Below, piece after piece: positions 8,626 through 18,375 of a DNA stretch of 55,989 bases (positions are counted from its first letter, which is position 1; every line of letters begins with the position of its first letter). Both the position numbers and the translations under genes were made by a program. The notes under the pieces were generated by a model, which was given only the letters and a program-made list of their open reading frames with translations, was not told the DNA's origin and searched no databases. Origin of the DNA: Methylobacter psychrophilus (lineage in GTDB: Bacteria > Pseudomonadota > Gammaproteobacteria > Methylococcales > Methylomonadaceae); NCBI RefSeq assembly GCF_025583945.1, contig NZ_JAOEGU010000028.1, positions 1-55,989 on the forward strand. The letters run 5' to 3'.

Positions 8626-8984
8626 CGTCTTATTTACTTCCCGGCAAAAGCATAAATTAAATAGCAAAAAATCCCCTCGATATAATCATTCCATTTAGGC
8701 TTTGATTAACCCTGATTCGACTCCGTTACACTTAACAGGCTTGGCTCCTTGTTTTACCTCAAACAGTTGCTGGCATTTTCTAATAAGGCCTTCTTCCACA
8801 ATCTACAAGGGTAGTATGAACACCAGACTCTTGAGAAGTCTCAGTTATCATTTTCTACTTTTTCATGGCTTCTAATGTACGTTATATTTTTGTGCTACCG
8901 TCAAAATTTTGTGTTGCTTGCCACTTATTTCTGCCAGCCTTTTTATGGAAGACACCTACTTAATCGACTGTCCGGATTTTGGGG

Positions 8985-9020
8985 TTTACCATGAATATAC
9001 GAAGATTTCTTCATGGTAAA
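8985..9020. repeat. 11-base inverted repeat
   Basis: TTTACCATGAA and TTCATGGTAAA are exact reverse complements separated by 14 bases. There is no neighbouring start codon to suggest an operator, so it could be the ends of a decayed small element. Confidence 0.45.
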
Positions 9021-9078
9021 TGAAAGCTTGTTAATCGCCTTTACCCGTATTCGCACTTGGAGCATAAGCTAAAAAATG

Positions 9079-9118
9079 AAAAAAAAGCGGTGGCAAGGTA
9101 ATCTTGCCGCCGCTTTTT
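9079..9118. terminator. Bidirectional terminator below the PhoX-like gene
   Basis: AAAAAAGCGGTGGCAAG and CTTGCCGCCGCTTTTT form a GC-rich stem with a five-base loop and A/T runs on both sides. It sits about 40 bases past the stop of the minus-strand gene and would terminate that transcript. Confidence 0.8.
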
Positions 9119-9157
9119 AATATTATCGCAATTGCAGGATTTTAAGCCATTATGAAC

Positions 9158-10606
9158 TTAGGCTTTTTTATTGCGACGTGAAAATCCCAGAAAGCCCATC
9201 AGCACAGAACTGAACAACCAAACAGCGCCAGGTACAGGAACTGCTGCCGGTGCAGTCAGCATGATGGTACGATCTATGCCGTCATCTGGATGCTGTACGT
9301 TGATATAAGCTTTGGTTGTGTCAAACTTGTCAAAGTATAAGCCTGTGCTTTCAGCGCCTTGCGTTGTCAAGCTAACCCACTTAGAGACTGATTCAGCCAC
9401 GCCATCACGGTTGGCATCCATTGCAAACCAGACATCCTCAACACCACCATTCTGATCTTCGACAATATACATATTGCCTTCGGCATCAATCGCCAGGTTG
9501 TCGGGGTTTTTGAATTCACCGCCAACTTTCAGACCGGTTGCTGCATCAATAGTATTGCTGTCCGCAAATAACTTGACTTCACTGCTGGCCAGATTGAACG
9601 AATAAACACGGCCACGGCCATTGGCGCTGTTGGCGTCGTTGTCGGAGTCAGTAGTAGCAAAGTACAGGAACTGGTTGCCGTCACCCAGATCTTGAATTTC
9701 CAGATCTTCCGGACGGTTGAAGCCGGTACCTTTAACAGCGGCATTGTCAGCAGATACGCGACCGTCTATGGTGCCATCAGCCAGTACTGTAGAAATACCG
9801 GCCAAAGCGCCGCCAGTTGTGTTGGTGATAGCTTCCCAAGTTGCAAGACCTGTAATTGCTGCGCCACTGGTTCCTTCGAACTGACCGCCTGCTTGTACTT
9901 TCATCGCGAAAGTCTGACCGGCACTGAAGAAATCACTACCGTTAAGCGCTAAAGGATTGGCTGAAGTATATTTGTAAATACTGCCGCCGTTTAACTCGTC
10001 GACGAAATAGAGATTATTGTTATTATCGAAAGCCAGACCTTCATGGGATACACGTGGAATGATGCTTTGTTGCACAAAGTTTCCAGTGTTAGCAGTTGCT
10101 GTGGTTGGATTGGTAACTTCAAACAAACGGCCTTTTGTGCTACCTGCTCCCCAGCTTTCTTCGCCAGTCAGATAGCTGCCCCAAGGAGCCCACCAAGAAG
10201 CATCACCAGCTACAAAGCCTTGGGTGCCTGGAGCAACGATGGTTGTGGTGCGGGTATTGTAGTTGGTATCTTGAAGGTCGATACGTATCACGCCGGCTGA
10301 GCCAGTCTCGAAAGGCATGAACAAGTAACGACCGGCATCTACACCTGTTTCATTGGCTGTGATCATATCCGGGTTGCCGGAATAAGAGCCGGGTACCAAA
10401 GTGTTCTGTGTGCCGCGATCAGAAATTGTCTCTTGGCTGAAGTTGGGTGAAGATAATTTATAAGGCGTGGCCGATCCCGGATTGACAGGAGTAGTATTGC
10501 CGGTCATAGGCGTAAAGTTGTCAAATTCGCTTGCCGCTTGTGCCGCTAGTGGCGACACTAAAGATGCCACTGCCGCAGCGATTAGAGTTAATTTTAAAGC
10601 TTTCAT
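9158..10606 (-). CDS. PhoX-like (DUF839) secreted protein with PEP-CTERM-like sorting tail
   Basis: A 482-residue exported protein. A signal peptide covers residues 1-24 (cleavage near AQA-AS). The body has PhoX/DUF839 features: DASWWAPWGSYLTGEESW, the VSHEGLAFDNNNNLYFVDE blade and repeated N-x-D/D-x-x-G calcium-type turns suggestive of a beta-propeller. PhoX enzymes are calcium/iron-dependent alkaline phosphatases. The C-terminus VPVPGAVWLF, a hydrophobic helix and a basic SRRNKK end form a PEP-CTERM-like sorting signal, so the protein is probably processed by an exosortase-type system and surface-linked. Phosphatase activity is inferred from the family. It stands alone with its own terminator. 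Confidence 0.72.
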   Translation of the reverse strand: MKALKLTLIAAAVASLVSPLAAQAASEFDNFTPMTGNTTPVNPGSATPYKLSSPNFSQETISDRGTQNTLVPGSYSGNPDMITANETGVDAGRYLFMPFETGSAGVIRIDLQDTNYNTRTTTIVAPGTQGFVAGDASWWAPWGSYLTGEESWGAGSTKGRLFEVTNPTTATANTGNFVQQSIIPRVSHEGLAFDNNNNLYFVDELNGGSIYKYTSANPLALNGSDFFSAGQTFAMKVQAGGQFEGTSGAAITGLATWEAITNTTGGALAGISTVLADGTIDGRVSADNAAVKGTGFNRPEDLEIQDLGDGNQFLYFATTDSDNDANSANGRGRVYSFNLASSEVKLFADSNTIDAATGLKVGGEFKNPDNLAIDAEGNMYIVEDQNGGVEDVWFAMDANRDGVAESVSKWVSLTTQGAESTGLYFDKFDTTKAYINVQHPDDGIDRTIMLTAPAAVPVPGAVWLFSSVLMGFLGFSRRNKKA

Positions 10607-10888
10607 AGATATTTAATTCCTTAGTACTGAAATGGATTGGATGATGAGCAAATAACATCAGTTTATTTACTCAAAATACAATACCTGCGTAACAAGAAAA
10701 TTTAGTTACATCTTTATTAAGGTTTTATCCTGTGTAATACATCCATATAGGCTGTAGTAAATCCATGTAAGCCGGAAAAGTATCCGCATCCTATGTTCAG
10801 GTGGTTTTATTCCGGTTTGCTTAGCTATATTTGCAAGCGGGAGATTGGTGGCAGGTAACCAGGAAAGCTTTTTAAATGGCATCTGGCT

Positions 10889-13800
10889 TTATCGATATCT
10901 CACTTCTACCGCTGTTGAGCCGAATAAGGATTTCAAGCGCGAAATCAGTTCATCCGTTGGATGGATTCGCCATTCATCCCCGAGTTGAACAGCGGCTTGT
11001 GCATGCTGTGACGTATAGTTGATACTGATAGGGCAACTGCCGCCCTTAAAAGGCGCAAGTGCTTCACTCAGTTTTTCTATATAACGATCCTCTTCCGGTT
11101 TATTTTCGGCGGCATTCCAGATTAGTTTAATGCCTCGGGAAAAATTCTCTCTTGCCTGATCCATATCGTATAGCTTTTCCACCATTAAGCGCAGGCCACC
11201 GGAAAAATTATCAATCCCTAAAGATCCTTCGGCAATCAGCAAGTTATCGCGCGTAAAAATCCCCCGATATTTTTCATAAACTTCACCAAAAACAGCACAT
11301 TCAAGTCGCCCCGTTTTATCATCCAGGGTAGCAAAGCCCATGGTTTTTCCTTGTTTGGTTTGACGGCTACGTACTTCTACCACCAGACCGGCAATCCGTG
11401 CTTCCACATTGCCGCGTGACACTTGCAGAGTGCCTATTTTTCCATGGGTAAAGTTTTTTAATTCGGATTCATATTGGTCTATGGGATGTCCCGTTAAAAA
11501 TAGCCCCAAGGTTTGTTTTTCTGCTGCCAAGCGTTCCTTATCCGACCAAGGTTGAATGATGGCAGCATAAGCGTCGGTATTCTCGGCAGCATTGTCATTA
11601 TCTTCCGTTTCGGAGTCAGAGCCGGGCAGTGAGAACAGGTCATTTTGTCCGGTTTGTGCCATTTTTCCGTGTTGCTCGGCAGCTCTTAAGGCAGTAGGCA
11701 ATTCTGCCAAGTGCCGGGCTCTATTGTCATCAAATTCATCAAAAGCACCGGCGCGTATTAAGGCATCCAATACCCGTCGATTAAATTTTCGTAAATCGAC
11801 CCGTTTACATAAATCATACAAGCCTGAAAACGGGCCATTAGTATTGCGCTCTATAAGCATGTCTTCAATAGCTGCTTGCCCGACACCCTTGATTGCGCCC
11901 AAACCATAAACAATATGATTGTCGTCATTCACGGCAAAGCGATAAGTCGATACGTTGAGGGTAGGGGGGAGAATAGCCAGTTTCATTTGCCGACATTCTT
12001 CTATCAATACCACGACCTTATCGGTGTTATCCATATCGGCAGACAATACTGCGGCCATAAATTCGGCAGGAAAATGCGCTTTTAACCAGGCGGTTTGATA
12101 GGCAACCAGTGCGTATGCGGCCGAATGGGATTTGTTAAAACCATAGCCGGCAAATTTTTCCATTAAATCGAAAACATATGTGGCTATCGGTTCATCGACT
12201 TGATTTTCTACCGCGCCGGTCGTAAATTTTTCGCGCTCTTTGGCCATTTCTTCGGCTTTCTTTTTACCCATGGCCCGACGCAACATATCCGCGCCGCCCA
12301 GTGTATAAAGGGCCAATTCACGGGCGATTTGCATTACTTGTTCCTGATACAAAATAACGCCGTTGGTAGGCTTTAAAATAGGTACCAGCAAGGGGTGAGC
12401 ATACTCGGCTTTTGCCCCATGTTTAACATTAATGTAATCATCGACCATACCTGATTCTAAAGGCCCCGGACGAAACAGCGCCACCAGTGCGATAATATCG
12501 TCAAAGCAATCGGGCTTTAGTTTTTTAATTAACTCCTTCATACCACGCGATTCCAGCTGGAATACGGCGGTAGTTTGGGCGTTAGTCAATAATTTATAGG
12601 AAGCTGGGTCATCTCTAGGGATAGTGGTGATATCAACCAGCGGTTTACCGAGTAACTTATGTTTGGCATTAATATCCTGTAATGCCCAATCAATAATGGT
12701 TAGTGTGCGCAGGCCTAAAAAGTCAAATTTGACCAGGCCGACTGCCTCCACATCATCCTTGTCAAACTGGGTAACGAGATTATTACCATCCTGATCGCAA
12801 TACAGTGGCGTAAAATTGGTCAGCTTGGTGGGCGATATGACTACACCACCAGCATGTTTACCGGCATTTCTTACTGTACCTTCCAAAGACAGCGCCATAT
12901 CAATCAGGGTTCTGACTTCTTCTGTGGTGTCATAAAGCTGTTTAAGCTCGGGGCTGTCTTTTAAGGCTTTGGTTAGTGTCATGCCGATTTCAAACGGAAT
13001 CAGTTTGGCCAGGCGATCAACAAAGCCGTAAGCAAAACCCAATACCCGTCCTACATCACGAATGACCGCTTTGGCTGCCATTGAACCATAGGTAATGATC
13101 TGTGCGACATGATCTCTACCATAATGACGAGCAACATAATCAATCACTTCATCGCGGCGATCCATGCAAAAATCCACGTCAAAGTCAGGCATGGAAACCC
13201 GCTCGGGATTTAAAAATCGTTCAAACAGCAGATCGAATTCAATCGGATCAAGGTCGGTAATCTTCAAAGCATAAGCAACCAACGAACCGGCACCGGAACC
13301 ACGTCCGGGGCCGACAGGAATAAGATTGTTTTTTGCCCACTGAATAAAGTCGGCAACAATCATAAAATAACCGGGAAAACCCATCTGGGTAATCATTTTT
13401 AACTCAAAATCCAGACGCTCATAGTAAACCCGCCGGTTTTCTTCATCCGACCCTTTTCCTACTGCCGGATAATGCTGTAAACGTTCTTCCAGGCCTTTCA
13501 TCGATTCTTCGGCCATAAACTCACCCAGATTCATGCCTTCAGGCACAGGAAAGTCAGGCAGGAAATTTTCGCCCAAAGTTAGCTTCAAGTTGCAACGTTT
13601 GGCAATTTCTACCGTGTTTGCCAGAGCTTCAGGGATGTCGGCAAATAATACCTGCATTTCTTCGGTGCTACGTAAATACTGTTGGTCGGTATAATCTTTG
13701 GGGCGCCGCGAATCATCCAATACGCGGCCCTGATTAATACAAACCCGTACTTCATGGGCAGCAAAATCTTTTTGATGAATAAAGCGCACATCATTAGTGG

Positions 13801-14389
13801 CAACCACCGGTAAATCGGTTGCTAATGCCAGTTCAACGGCGGCGGCAATATAACGCTCTTCATCGGGCTTGCCAACGCGTATTAATTCCAGATAAAAGCT
13901 TTGCTTAAACAACGTACCCCATTGCTCTGCCAAACGTTTGGCTTCTTCATGGTTTTCTGCCAGTAGAGCTTTGCCGATATCGCCGCTCATTGCGCCAGAT
14001 AAGGCAATTAAACCCTGATGGTTTTCTTCCAGCCATTCTTGCCTAAGCATAGGCACACCCTGATGCTGACCTTCCTGATAAGCTTTTGAAATTAATTCGG
14101 TCAGAGTGATATAACCTGTGTGATTATTAACGAGCAAGGTTAATCGATAAGGGGTGGCAGGTTCTTCAGTATTAAAAATCAGTACATCAGCGCCCGCTAT
14201 TGGCTTAATTCCATTACCCAAAGCCGTTTTATAAAACTTGACCAGCGAGAACAAATTGGCGTGATCAGTAATACCAACCGCAGGCATATTTAATTCAGCC
14301 AAGCGCTTAATGAGGGGTTTTATTTTTACGATGCCATCTACCAGTGAAAATTCGGTATGAAGTCTTAAATGAATAAATGCTGGTTGCAT
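10889..14389 (-). CDS. dnaE: DNA polymerase III subunit alpha
   Basis: The 1166-residue catalytic subunit of the replicative DNA polymerase. An N-terminal PHP domain (FIHLRLHTEFSLVDG..., GITDHANLF) precedes the palm, where PDFDVDFCMDRRDEVI near residue 400 carries the catalytic aspartates. The fingers, the helix-hairpin-helix segment (IKGVGQAAIEDML) and the OB fold (GLVVEVRSRQTKQGKTMGFATLDD) follow. Length and motif order match E. coli DnaE (1160 residues). It is transcribed alone here. Confidence 0.96.
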   Translation of the reverse strand: MQPAFIHLRLHTEFSLVDGIVKIKPLIKRLAELNMPAVGITDHANLFSLVKFYKTALGNGIKPIAGADVLIFNTEEPATPYRLTLLVNNHTGYITLTELISKAYQEGQHQGVPMLRQEWLEENHQGLIALSGAMSGDIGKALLAENHEEAKRLAEQWGTLFKQSFYLELIRVGKPDEERYIAAAVELALATDLPVVATNDVRFIHQKDFAAHEVRVCINQGRVLDDSRRPKDYTDQQYLRSTEEMQVLFADIPEALANTVEIAKRCNLKLTLGENFLPDFPVPEGMNLGEFMAEESMKGLEERLQHYPAVGKGSDEENRRVYYERLDFELKMITQMGFPGYFMIVADFIQWAKNNLIPVGPGRGSGAGSLVAYALKITDLDPIEFDLLFERFLNPERVSMPDFDVDFCMDRRDEVIDYVARHYGRDHVAQIITYGSMAAKAVIRDVGRVLGFAYGFVDRLAKLIPFEIGMTLTKALKDSPELKQLYDTTEEVRTLIDMALSLEGTVRNAGKHAGGVVISPTKLTNFTPLYCDQDGNNLVTQFDKDDVEAVGLVKFDFLGLRTLTIIDWALQDINAKHKLLGKPLVDITTIPRDDPASYKLLTNAQTTAVFQLESRGMKELIKKLKPDCFDDIIALVALFRPGPLESGMVDDYINVKHGAKAEYAHPLLVPILKPTNGVILYQEQVMQIARELALYTLGGADMLRRAMGKKKAEEMAKEREKFTTGAVENQVDEPIATYVFDLMEKFAGYGFNKSHSAAYALVAYQTAWLKAHFPAEFMAAVLSADMDNTDKVVVLIEECRQMKLAILPPTLNVSTYRFAVNDDNHIVYGLGAIKGVGQAAIEDMLIERNTNGPFSGLYDLCKRVDLRKFNRRVLDALIRAGAFDEFDDNRARHLAELPTALRAAEQHGKMAQTGQNDLFSLPGSDSETEDNDNAAENTDAYAAIIQPWSDKERLAAEKQTLGLFLTGHPIDQYESELKNFTHGKIGTLQVSRGNVEARIAGLVVEVRSRQTKQGKTMGFATLDDKTGRLECAVFGEVYEKYRGIFTRDNLLIAEGSLGIDNFSGGLRLMVEKLYDMDQARENFSRGIKLIWNAAENKPEEDRYIEKLSEALAPFKGGSCPISINYTSQHAQAAVQLGDEWRIHPTDELISRLKSLFGSTAVEVRYR

Positions 14390-14591
14390 AAGGGGTATTG
14401 AATTGACGTAAGAAGAAGGCAGTGAAGGTTGCTATAAAGACGGGCCAGAATAAATAAGGCAAATTCAACTAAAGTTTACATTTTATCATCCGGATAATAT
14501 ATTATTCCAGCTATGGCATTCTATTGTCCCAAACGGGTCGACTTAAGCATCGGCACCCCAAAAATTAATGATCAAAATAAGGCACACGTTA

Positions 14592-15032
14592 ATGAGTGAT
14601 TATCAACATATTTTACTGGCAGTCGATTATTCTGAACAAGGTAGGTATGTTGCAGACAAAGCCAAGTCTCTGGCCTCTTTGTATCAGGCAAAATTGAGTA
14701 TTATTCATGTATTGGATAATATTCCCATGCCGGATACCAACTATGGCGCGGTGATTTCGTTAACGCAAACATCATCAGATGTTTTGCTTGAAGCGGAAAA
14801 AGCCAAATTTACAAACTTGGGTGATTATTTGGCTATTGATTTGGCCAGTCGCTGGTTACTTTGGGGAGTTCCCAAGCAAGAAATAATTCACATTGCCGAG
14901 CAGGAGCAGGTTGATTTAATTGTTGTCGGTTCACATGGCCGTCATGGCTTGGCTTTATTATTGGGATCAACGGCAAATAGCATCCTGCATTATGCAAAAT
15001 GTGATGTGATGGCGATTCGGTTAAAAAATTAA
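14592..15032 (+). CDS. Universal stress protein, UspA family
   Basis: A 147-residue single-domain Usp. The start at 14592 gives MSDYQHILLAVDYSEQG, which matches the standard UspA N-terminus; an in-frame ATG at 14568 would add eight unlike residues. The C-terminal GSHGRHGLALLLGSTANSIL contains the G-2x-G-9x-G(S/T) nucleotide-binding signature of the ATP-binding type, although close UspA relatives may not bind ATP. Its stop is only five bases from the stop of the convergent lipoprotein gene. Confidence 0.85.
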   Translation: MSDYQHILLAVDYSEQGRYVADKAKSLASLYQAKLSIIHVLDNIPMPDTNYGAVISLTQTSSDVLLEAEKAKFTNLGDYLAIDLASRWLLWGVPKQEIIHIAEQEQVDLIVVGSHGRHGLALLLGSTANSILHYAKCDVMAIRLKN

Positions 15033-15037
15033 ATAGC

Positions 15038-15673
15038 TTAATGTTTGATGTTGGGTGAGCTGTCTGGCTCTGTTTTTTCTGAATCAGAAGACGTTATTTC
15101 GCAACCTTTCTGAAAAAAAACAAAAGATGATGGAAATGCAGTGATATCAATGGTCAGGGTTGTTTCTTTTTTAAATTTGTCAGTAGCAGTAGCAGCGGCG
15201 TTACGAAAATCAGCAGTTAATTTGGTGGTCAGCTTTTCTTGTGCTTCATCAGCACCCAAGGCAAAAGGGTCTTCCGAAAGATTCATTTTTTCAATGGTTT
15301 CCTGTAACACATCGGCGGCAATATCCTGAATTTTGGTTTCGAAAGTCGTAAATATTGCTGATCCTTTTTCACGTTTAATCCGAGTTATGTCATTTTGATC
15401 AGCATAAAGTAGAAATGCACCTTTTACACCTTGCAGCTCATTTTTACAGATTCCACCATCCATTATTCTGACCAGGCTTAATTCCTTGTCGCCTTTCATA
15501 ATAGTCATCGGTGGATTTTGACCAGACATGGGATCAGTTTTATTGGATACTGCTGGTGACTTAATGGGGGCTGTTTTATCGGCTGTTGCTGTATCTTGTT
15601 TAATCTCTTTAGTTGAGCATGCCGCCAAGGTAATAAAAGCGATAGTAGTTAAAAATTTTAAGCTGGCGTTCAT
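15038..15673 (-). CDS. Predicted lipoprotein, unknown function
   Basis: A 211-residue protein with a lipoprotein signal peptide, basic N-terminus, hydrophobic core and lipobox LAAC ending at about Cys19. A Thr/Lys/Pro-rich linker (about 20-55) leads to a mixed domain containing two later cysteines that might pair. I recognise no family. The C-terminus is acidic and probably disordered. It is convergent with the Usp gene and separate from efpL by 283 bases. Confidence 0.65.
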   Translation of the reverse strand: MNASLKFLTTIAFITLAACSTKEIKQDTATADKTAPIKSPAVSNKTDPMSGQNPPMTIMKGDKELSLVRIMDGGICKNELQGVKGAFLLYADQNDITRIKREKGSAIFTTFETKIQDIAADVLQETIEKMNLSEDPFALGADEAQEKLTTKLTADFRNAAATATDKFKKETTLTIDITAFPSSFVFFQKGCEITSSDSEKTEPDSSPNIKH

Positions 15674-15956
15674 TACTTTCTCATTTTAGATAGTTAAGTA
15701 TTATGGGCTAATTATAAGCCCTAACGGGTGTCAGATTAATAAAAAATTTAATCGTTCTGATTTTATTTTGCAATAGTTACAACCGTTGTTTGAACAAATA
15801 AGTTTCTTTTCTTCAGCCGCTTGAAAGGGTCATTCTACGTTATAATGACTCTATAAGCTGTCTGGTTTATTTGTAACCCTTGATTAGTATTGTCGTTTTA
15901 AAGTAACCATTGCTGTCAGTATCGACAGCTAACTATGTGATTTTTTGGAGAGATTT

Positions 15957-16523
15957 GTGGCAAAAGCGAGTGATTTAAAGCGGGGGATGATCATAGAAAT
16001 TAATGGCATACCGCACGTGGTTAAGCAAGTTGATGCAAAAAGTCCTTCATCGCGAGGGGCGTCAACGTTGTATAAAATTCGCTTTACCAATCTCAAAACC
16101 GGACAAAAACTGGATGAGTCCTTGAAAGGCGATGATTTCTTTAAAGATAGTGATCTGATAAGAGCTAAAGTGCAGTTTTCTTATATAGATGGGGATAATT
16201 ATATTTTTATGAATATGGAAGATTATACCCAATATAGCTTGAGCCGCGAGGAACTGGATGAGCAAATTAACTATTTGACTGAAGGACTGGAAGGGATTGT
16301 TGCTTTATTAATTGATGATGCCGTGCTGGGGATTGAATTACCCAGTTCGGTAGTATTGGGTATTGTAGAGACAGCCCCCGCTATTAAAGGTGCGACAGCT
16401 TCAGGACGTACCAAAACAGCTCGATTGGTTACCGGCTTTGAAGTGCAGGTGCCTGAATATCTTGAAACTGACGAATTGATTAAAATCAATACCGACAGCG
16501 GAAAATATATGTCACGCGCTTAA
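15957..16523 (+). CDS. efpL: Elongation factor P-like protein EfpL (YeiP)
   Basis: A 188-residue EF-P paralogue of the YeiP/EfpL type, which relieves ribosome stalling at polyproline and related motifs. The loop that carries the modified Lys34 in EF-P reads SPSSRGAS here, with Arg at the tip as in EfpL. The YIDGDNYIFMNMEDYTQY and ETAPAIKGATASGRTKTA segments match YeiP. The start is taken as GTG 15957 because GGAGAG (15947-15952) lies just upstream and the product then begins MAKASDLKRGM; an upstream TTG would overlap that box. Confidence 0.9.
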   Translation: MAKASDLKRGMIIEINGIPHVVKQVDAKSPSSRGASTLYKIRFTNLKTGQKLDESLKGDDFFKDSDLIRAKVQFSYIDGDNYIFMNMEDYTQYSLSREELDEQINYLTEGLEGIVALLIDDAVLGIELPSSVVLGIVETAPAIKGATASGRTKTARLVTGFEVQVPEYLETDELIKINTDSGKYMSRA

Positions 16524-16546
16524 ATTAATCCTGAGTTATATTTTTA

Positions 16547-17704
16547 ATGTCTATTAATACCGAGAACCGGTTAACGGTTGCTCAGGGCGAGTTTGAGTTG
16601 AATCGACTTCCAAAACGTCCCTTAGAGCTATTACGTGCCTGGGATGCTGCAGATGAGTATTTACTCAAAATACTGGCAGAAGATTTACAACCTTCAGCCG
16701 ACGCCCGTATTTTGATAGTTAATGATAGCTTTGGAGCATTAGCTGTTGCGCTAAGCACTTTTCAGCCTCAGGCAGTATCCGATTCCTATCTGTCACAAGA
16801 AGCGACGCGGCTTAATCTGCTTGCCAATAATTTACCTGAGCATAGTGTTAAATTTATCAATAGTCTTGAGCCGTTAGAAGGACAGTTTGACTTGGTTCTG
16901 ATTAAAGTGCCCAAGACACTGGCTTTGCTGGAAGATCAGTTGATACGGTTACATCCGCATTTACTGCCTTCAACACAGATTATTGTCGCAGGCATGATAA
17001 AAACACTGCCATCATCCGTTTGGAAGTTACTGGAGCGGTTAGTGGGGCCTACCACAACGGCACTGGCAAGAAAGAAGGCACGACTTATTTTTGCAGCGTC
17101 GGATCCTGATTTGATTATTCCTGTCAGTCCTTATCCGGTTTGTTATCAACTTGAAGAATCTGATTATTTAATTAGTAATCATGCCAATGTCTTTTCGCGT
17201 GACAGTCTTGACATCGGTACGCGATTTTTTCTCCAGCATTTGCCTTCAAGACAGGATAGCGTTGATATTATTGACTTAGGGTGTGGCAATGGCTTGCTGG
17301 GATTAATGGCGGCCGAGCTAAATCCGGCGGCGACAGTGCATTTTGTTGATGAATCTTTTATGGCTGTGGCATCGGCTAAAGAAAATTTTTATCGTGCTTT
17401 TGGGCAAACGCGTAATGCGACATTTCGTGTCAGTGATGGGCTAAAAGATTTCGAATTGGCTTCAGCAGATATTATTCTTTGTAATCCACCTTTTCATCAG
17501 CACAACACAATAGGTGATCAGCTTGCCAACAGCATGTTTAATCAGTCAAAAAAAGTATTAAGAAATGGTGGGCAGCTATGGATAATCGGCAATCGCCATC
17601 TGAATTATCAGGTTAATCTTAATCGATTATTTGGCGGTCATACAGTGGTTGCTGCCAATGCCAAATTTATTATTCTCAAGGCAACGCAAAAAATTCTGAC
17701 GTAA
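16547..17704 (+). CDS. rlmG: 23S rRNA (guanine-1835-N2)-methyltransferase RlmG-like
   Basis: A 385-residue protein with the duplicated architecture of RsmC/RlmG enzymes. The N-terminal half is a degenerate methyltransferase fold; the C-terminal half is active, with SAM motif DLGCGNGLLGLMAAELNP (about 243-260) and the NPPFHQ catalytic motif for exocyclic-amine methylation of guanine. The N-terminal FELNRLPKRPLELLRAWDAADEY is characteristic of RlmG rather than RsmC. It follows efpL by 23 bases, so the two translation-related genes may be co-transcribed. Confidence 0.85.
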   Translation: MSINTENRLTVAQGEFELNRLPKRPLELLRAWDAADEYLLKILAEDLQPSADARILIVNDSFGALAVALSTFQPQAVSDSYLSQEATRLNLLANNLPEHSVKFINSLEPLEGQFDLVLIKVPKTLALLEDQLIRLHPHLLPSTQIIVAGMIKTLPSSVWKLLERLVGPTTTALARKKARLIFAASDPDLIIPVSPYPVCYQLEESDYLISNHANVFSRDSLDIGTRFFLQHLPSRQDSVDIIDLGCGNGLLGLMAAELNPAATVHFVDESFMAVASAKENFYRAFGQTRNATFRVSDGLKDFELASADIILCNPPFHQHNTIGDQLANSMFNQSKKVLRNGGQLWIIGNRHLNYQVNLNRLFGGHTVVAANAKFIILKATQKILT

Positions 17705-17928
17705 GTATTTTGAAGTTATATTTATGGCAATGAGGTGCGAATTTTTGCCAAAATTAATGACGTGTTTTTGAGAGTTACCAAGATCAATAGATATTTATTG
17801 AAAACGGTGAAAGCAAATTTTCGTTATAAGATAACGCTTTGATTATTCCTATCAATAATAGTGGGTGCTTTTTTGCAAAGCAATTACTGCATTGAATAAC
17901 AAACTAAAGCTAACTATTTTCTTTAAGG

Positions 17929-17967
17929 AGCCGAACCCAAAAATCAAGCGACTTTTGGGCCCGGTTT
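17929..17967 (-). terminator. Hairpin after the cold-shock gene
   Basis: On minus strand, past the csp stop, AAACCGGGCCCAAAAGTCGC...TTTTTGGGTTCGGCTCC can fold through CCGGGCCCAAAA and TTTTTGGGTTCGG. It is placed as expected for the csp terminator. Confidence 0.55.
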
Positions 17968-17975
17968 TGAGTTTG

Positions 17976-18185
17976 TTACGCGGGCGTTACATTCTCAGCT
18001 TGCGGTCCTTTTTGACCTTGAGTCACTTCCATAGTAACTTTCTGGCCTTCGCGCAAGGTTTTGCGGCCGGCGCCGTTAATTGCACTGTGATGAACAAAAA
18101 CATCTTTGCCACCTTCTTGTTCAATAAATCCAAAACCTTTTTCATCATTGAACCACTTAACGGTACCTACAACTTGCTCTGACAT
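17976..18185 (-). CDS. Cold-shock protein, CspA family
   Basis: A 69-residue single cold-shock domain that binds single-stranded nucleic acid. RNP1 is KGFGFIEQ and RNP2 is VFVHHSAI, both intact with aromatic residues, and the chain starts [20 protein letters not shown] as in CspA/C/E proteins. The gene is monocistronic, with a long AT-rich upstream region that could serve as the structured 5' leader seen in csp mRNAs. Confidence 0.93.
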   Translation of the reverse strand: MSEQVVGTVKWFNDEKGFGFIEQEGGKDVFVHHSAINGAGRKTLREGQKVTMEVTQGQKGPQAENVTPA

Positions 18186-18375
18186 ATCACACTCTTAACT
18201 TAAAAAACGCCACAATATTGGCTTTACAAATTCCAGCTTCAGGAAGAAGCCGACTCAAACTTTAACTACGGCCAAATAGTAGCACTAAAAATGTAAGTAG
18301 GGCAAAAACATTTTAATTAAATTTCGATTATTTTTTATCTAACAGTTTTTCTATGCCTTTTTAAGTATCGACTGA

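Larger units (their letters stand above)
8583..9157. other. Intergenic region between rne and the PhoX-like gene
   Basis: A 575-base gap between convergent genes. It holds the post-rne hairpin (8589-8625), an 11-base inverted repeat TTTACCATGAA/TTCATGGTAAA (8985-9020) and a strong terminator hairpin (9079-9118). The middle part, 8640-8980, contains no frame with recognisable similarity; decayed mobile DNA is possible but unproven. Confidence 0.5.

Noticed and set aside
8640-8980. Decayed insertion sequence between rne and the PhoX-like gene
   Set aside because: Short frames such as one reading MEDTYLIDCPDFG exist, but none matches a transposase I recognise and no terminal inverted repeats bracket the stretch.
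17865-18182. 105-codon plus-strand frame
   Set aside because: It is antisense to the cold-shock gene and its terminator.
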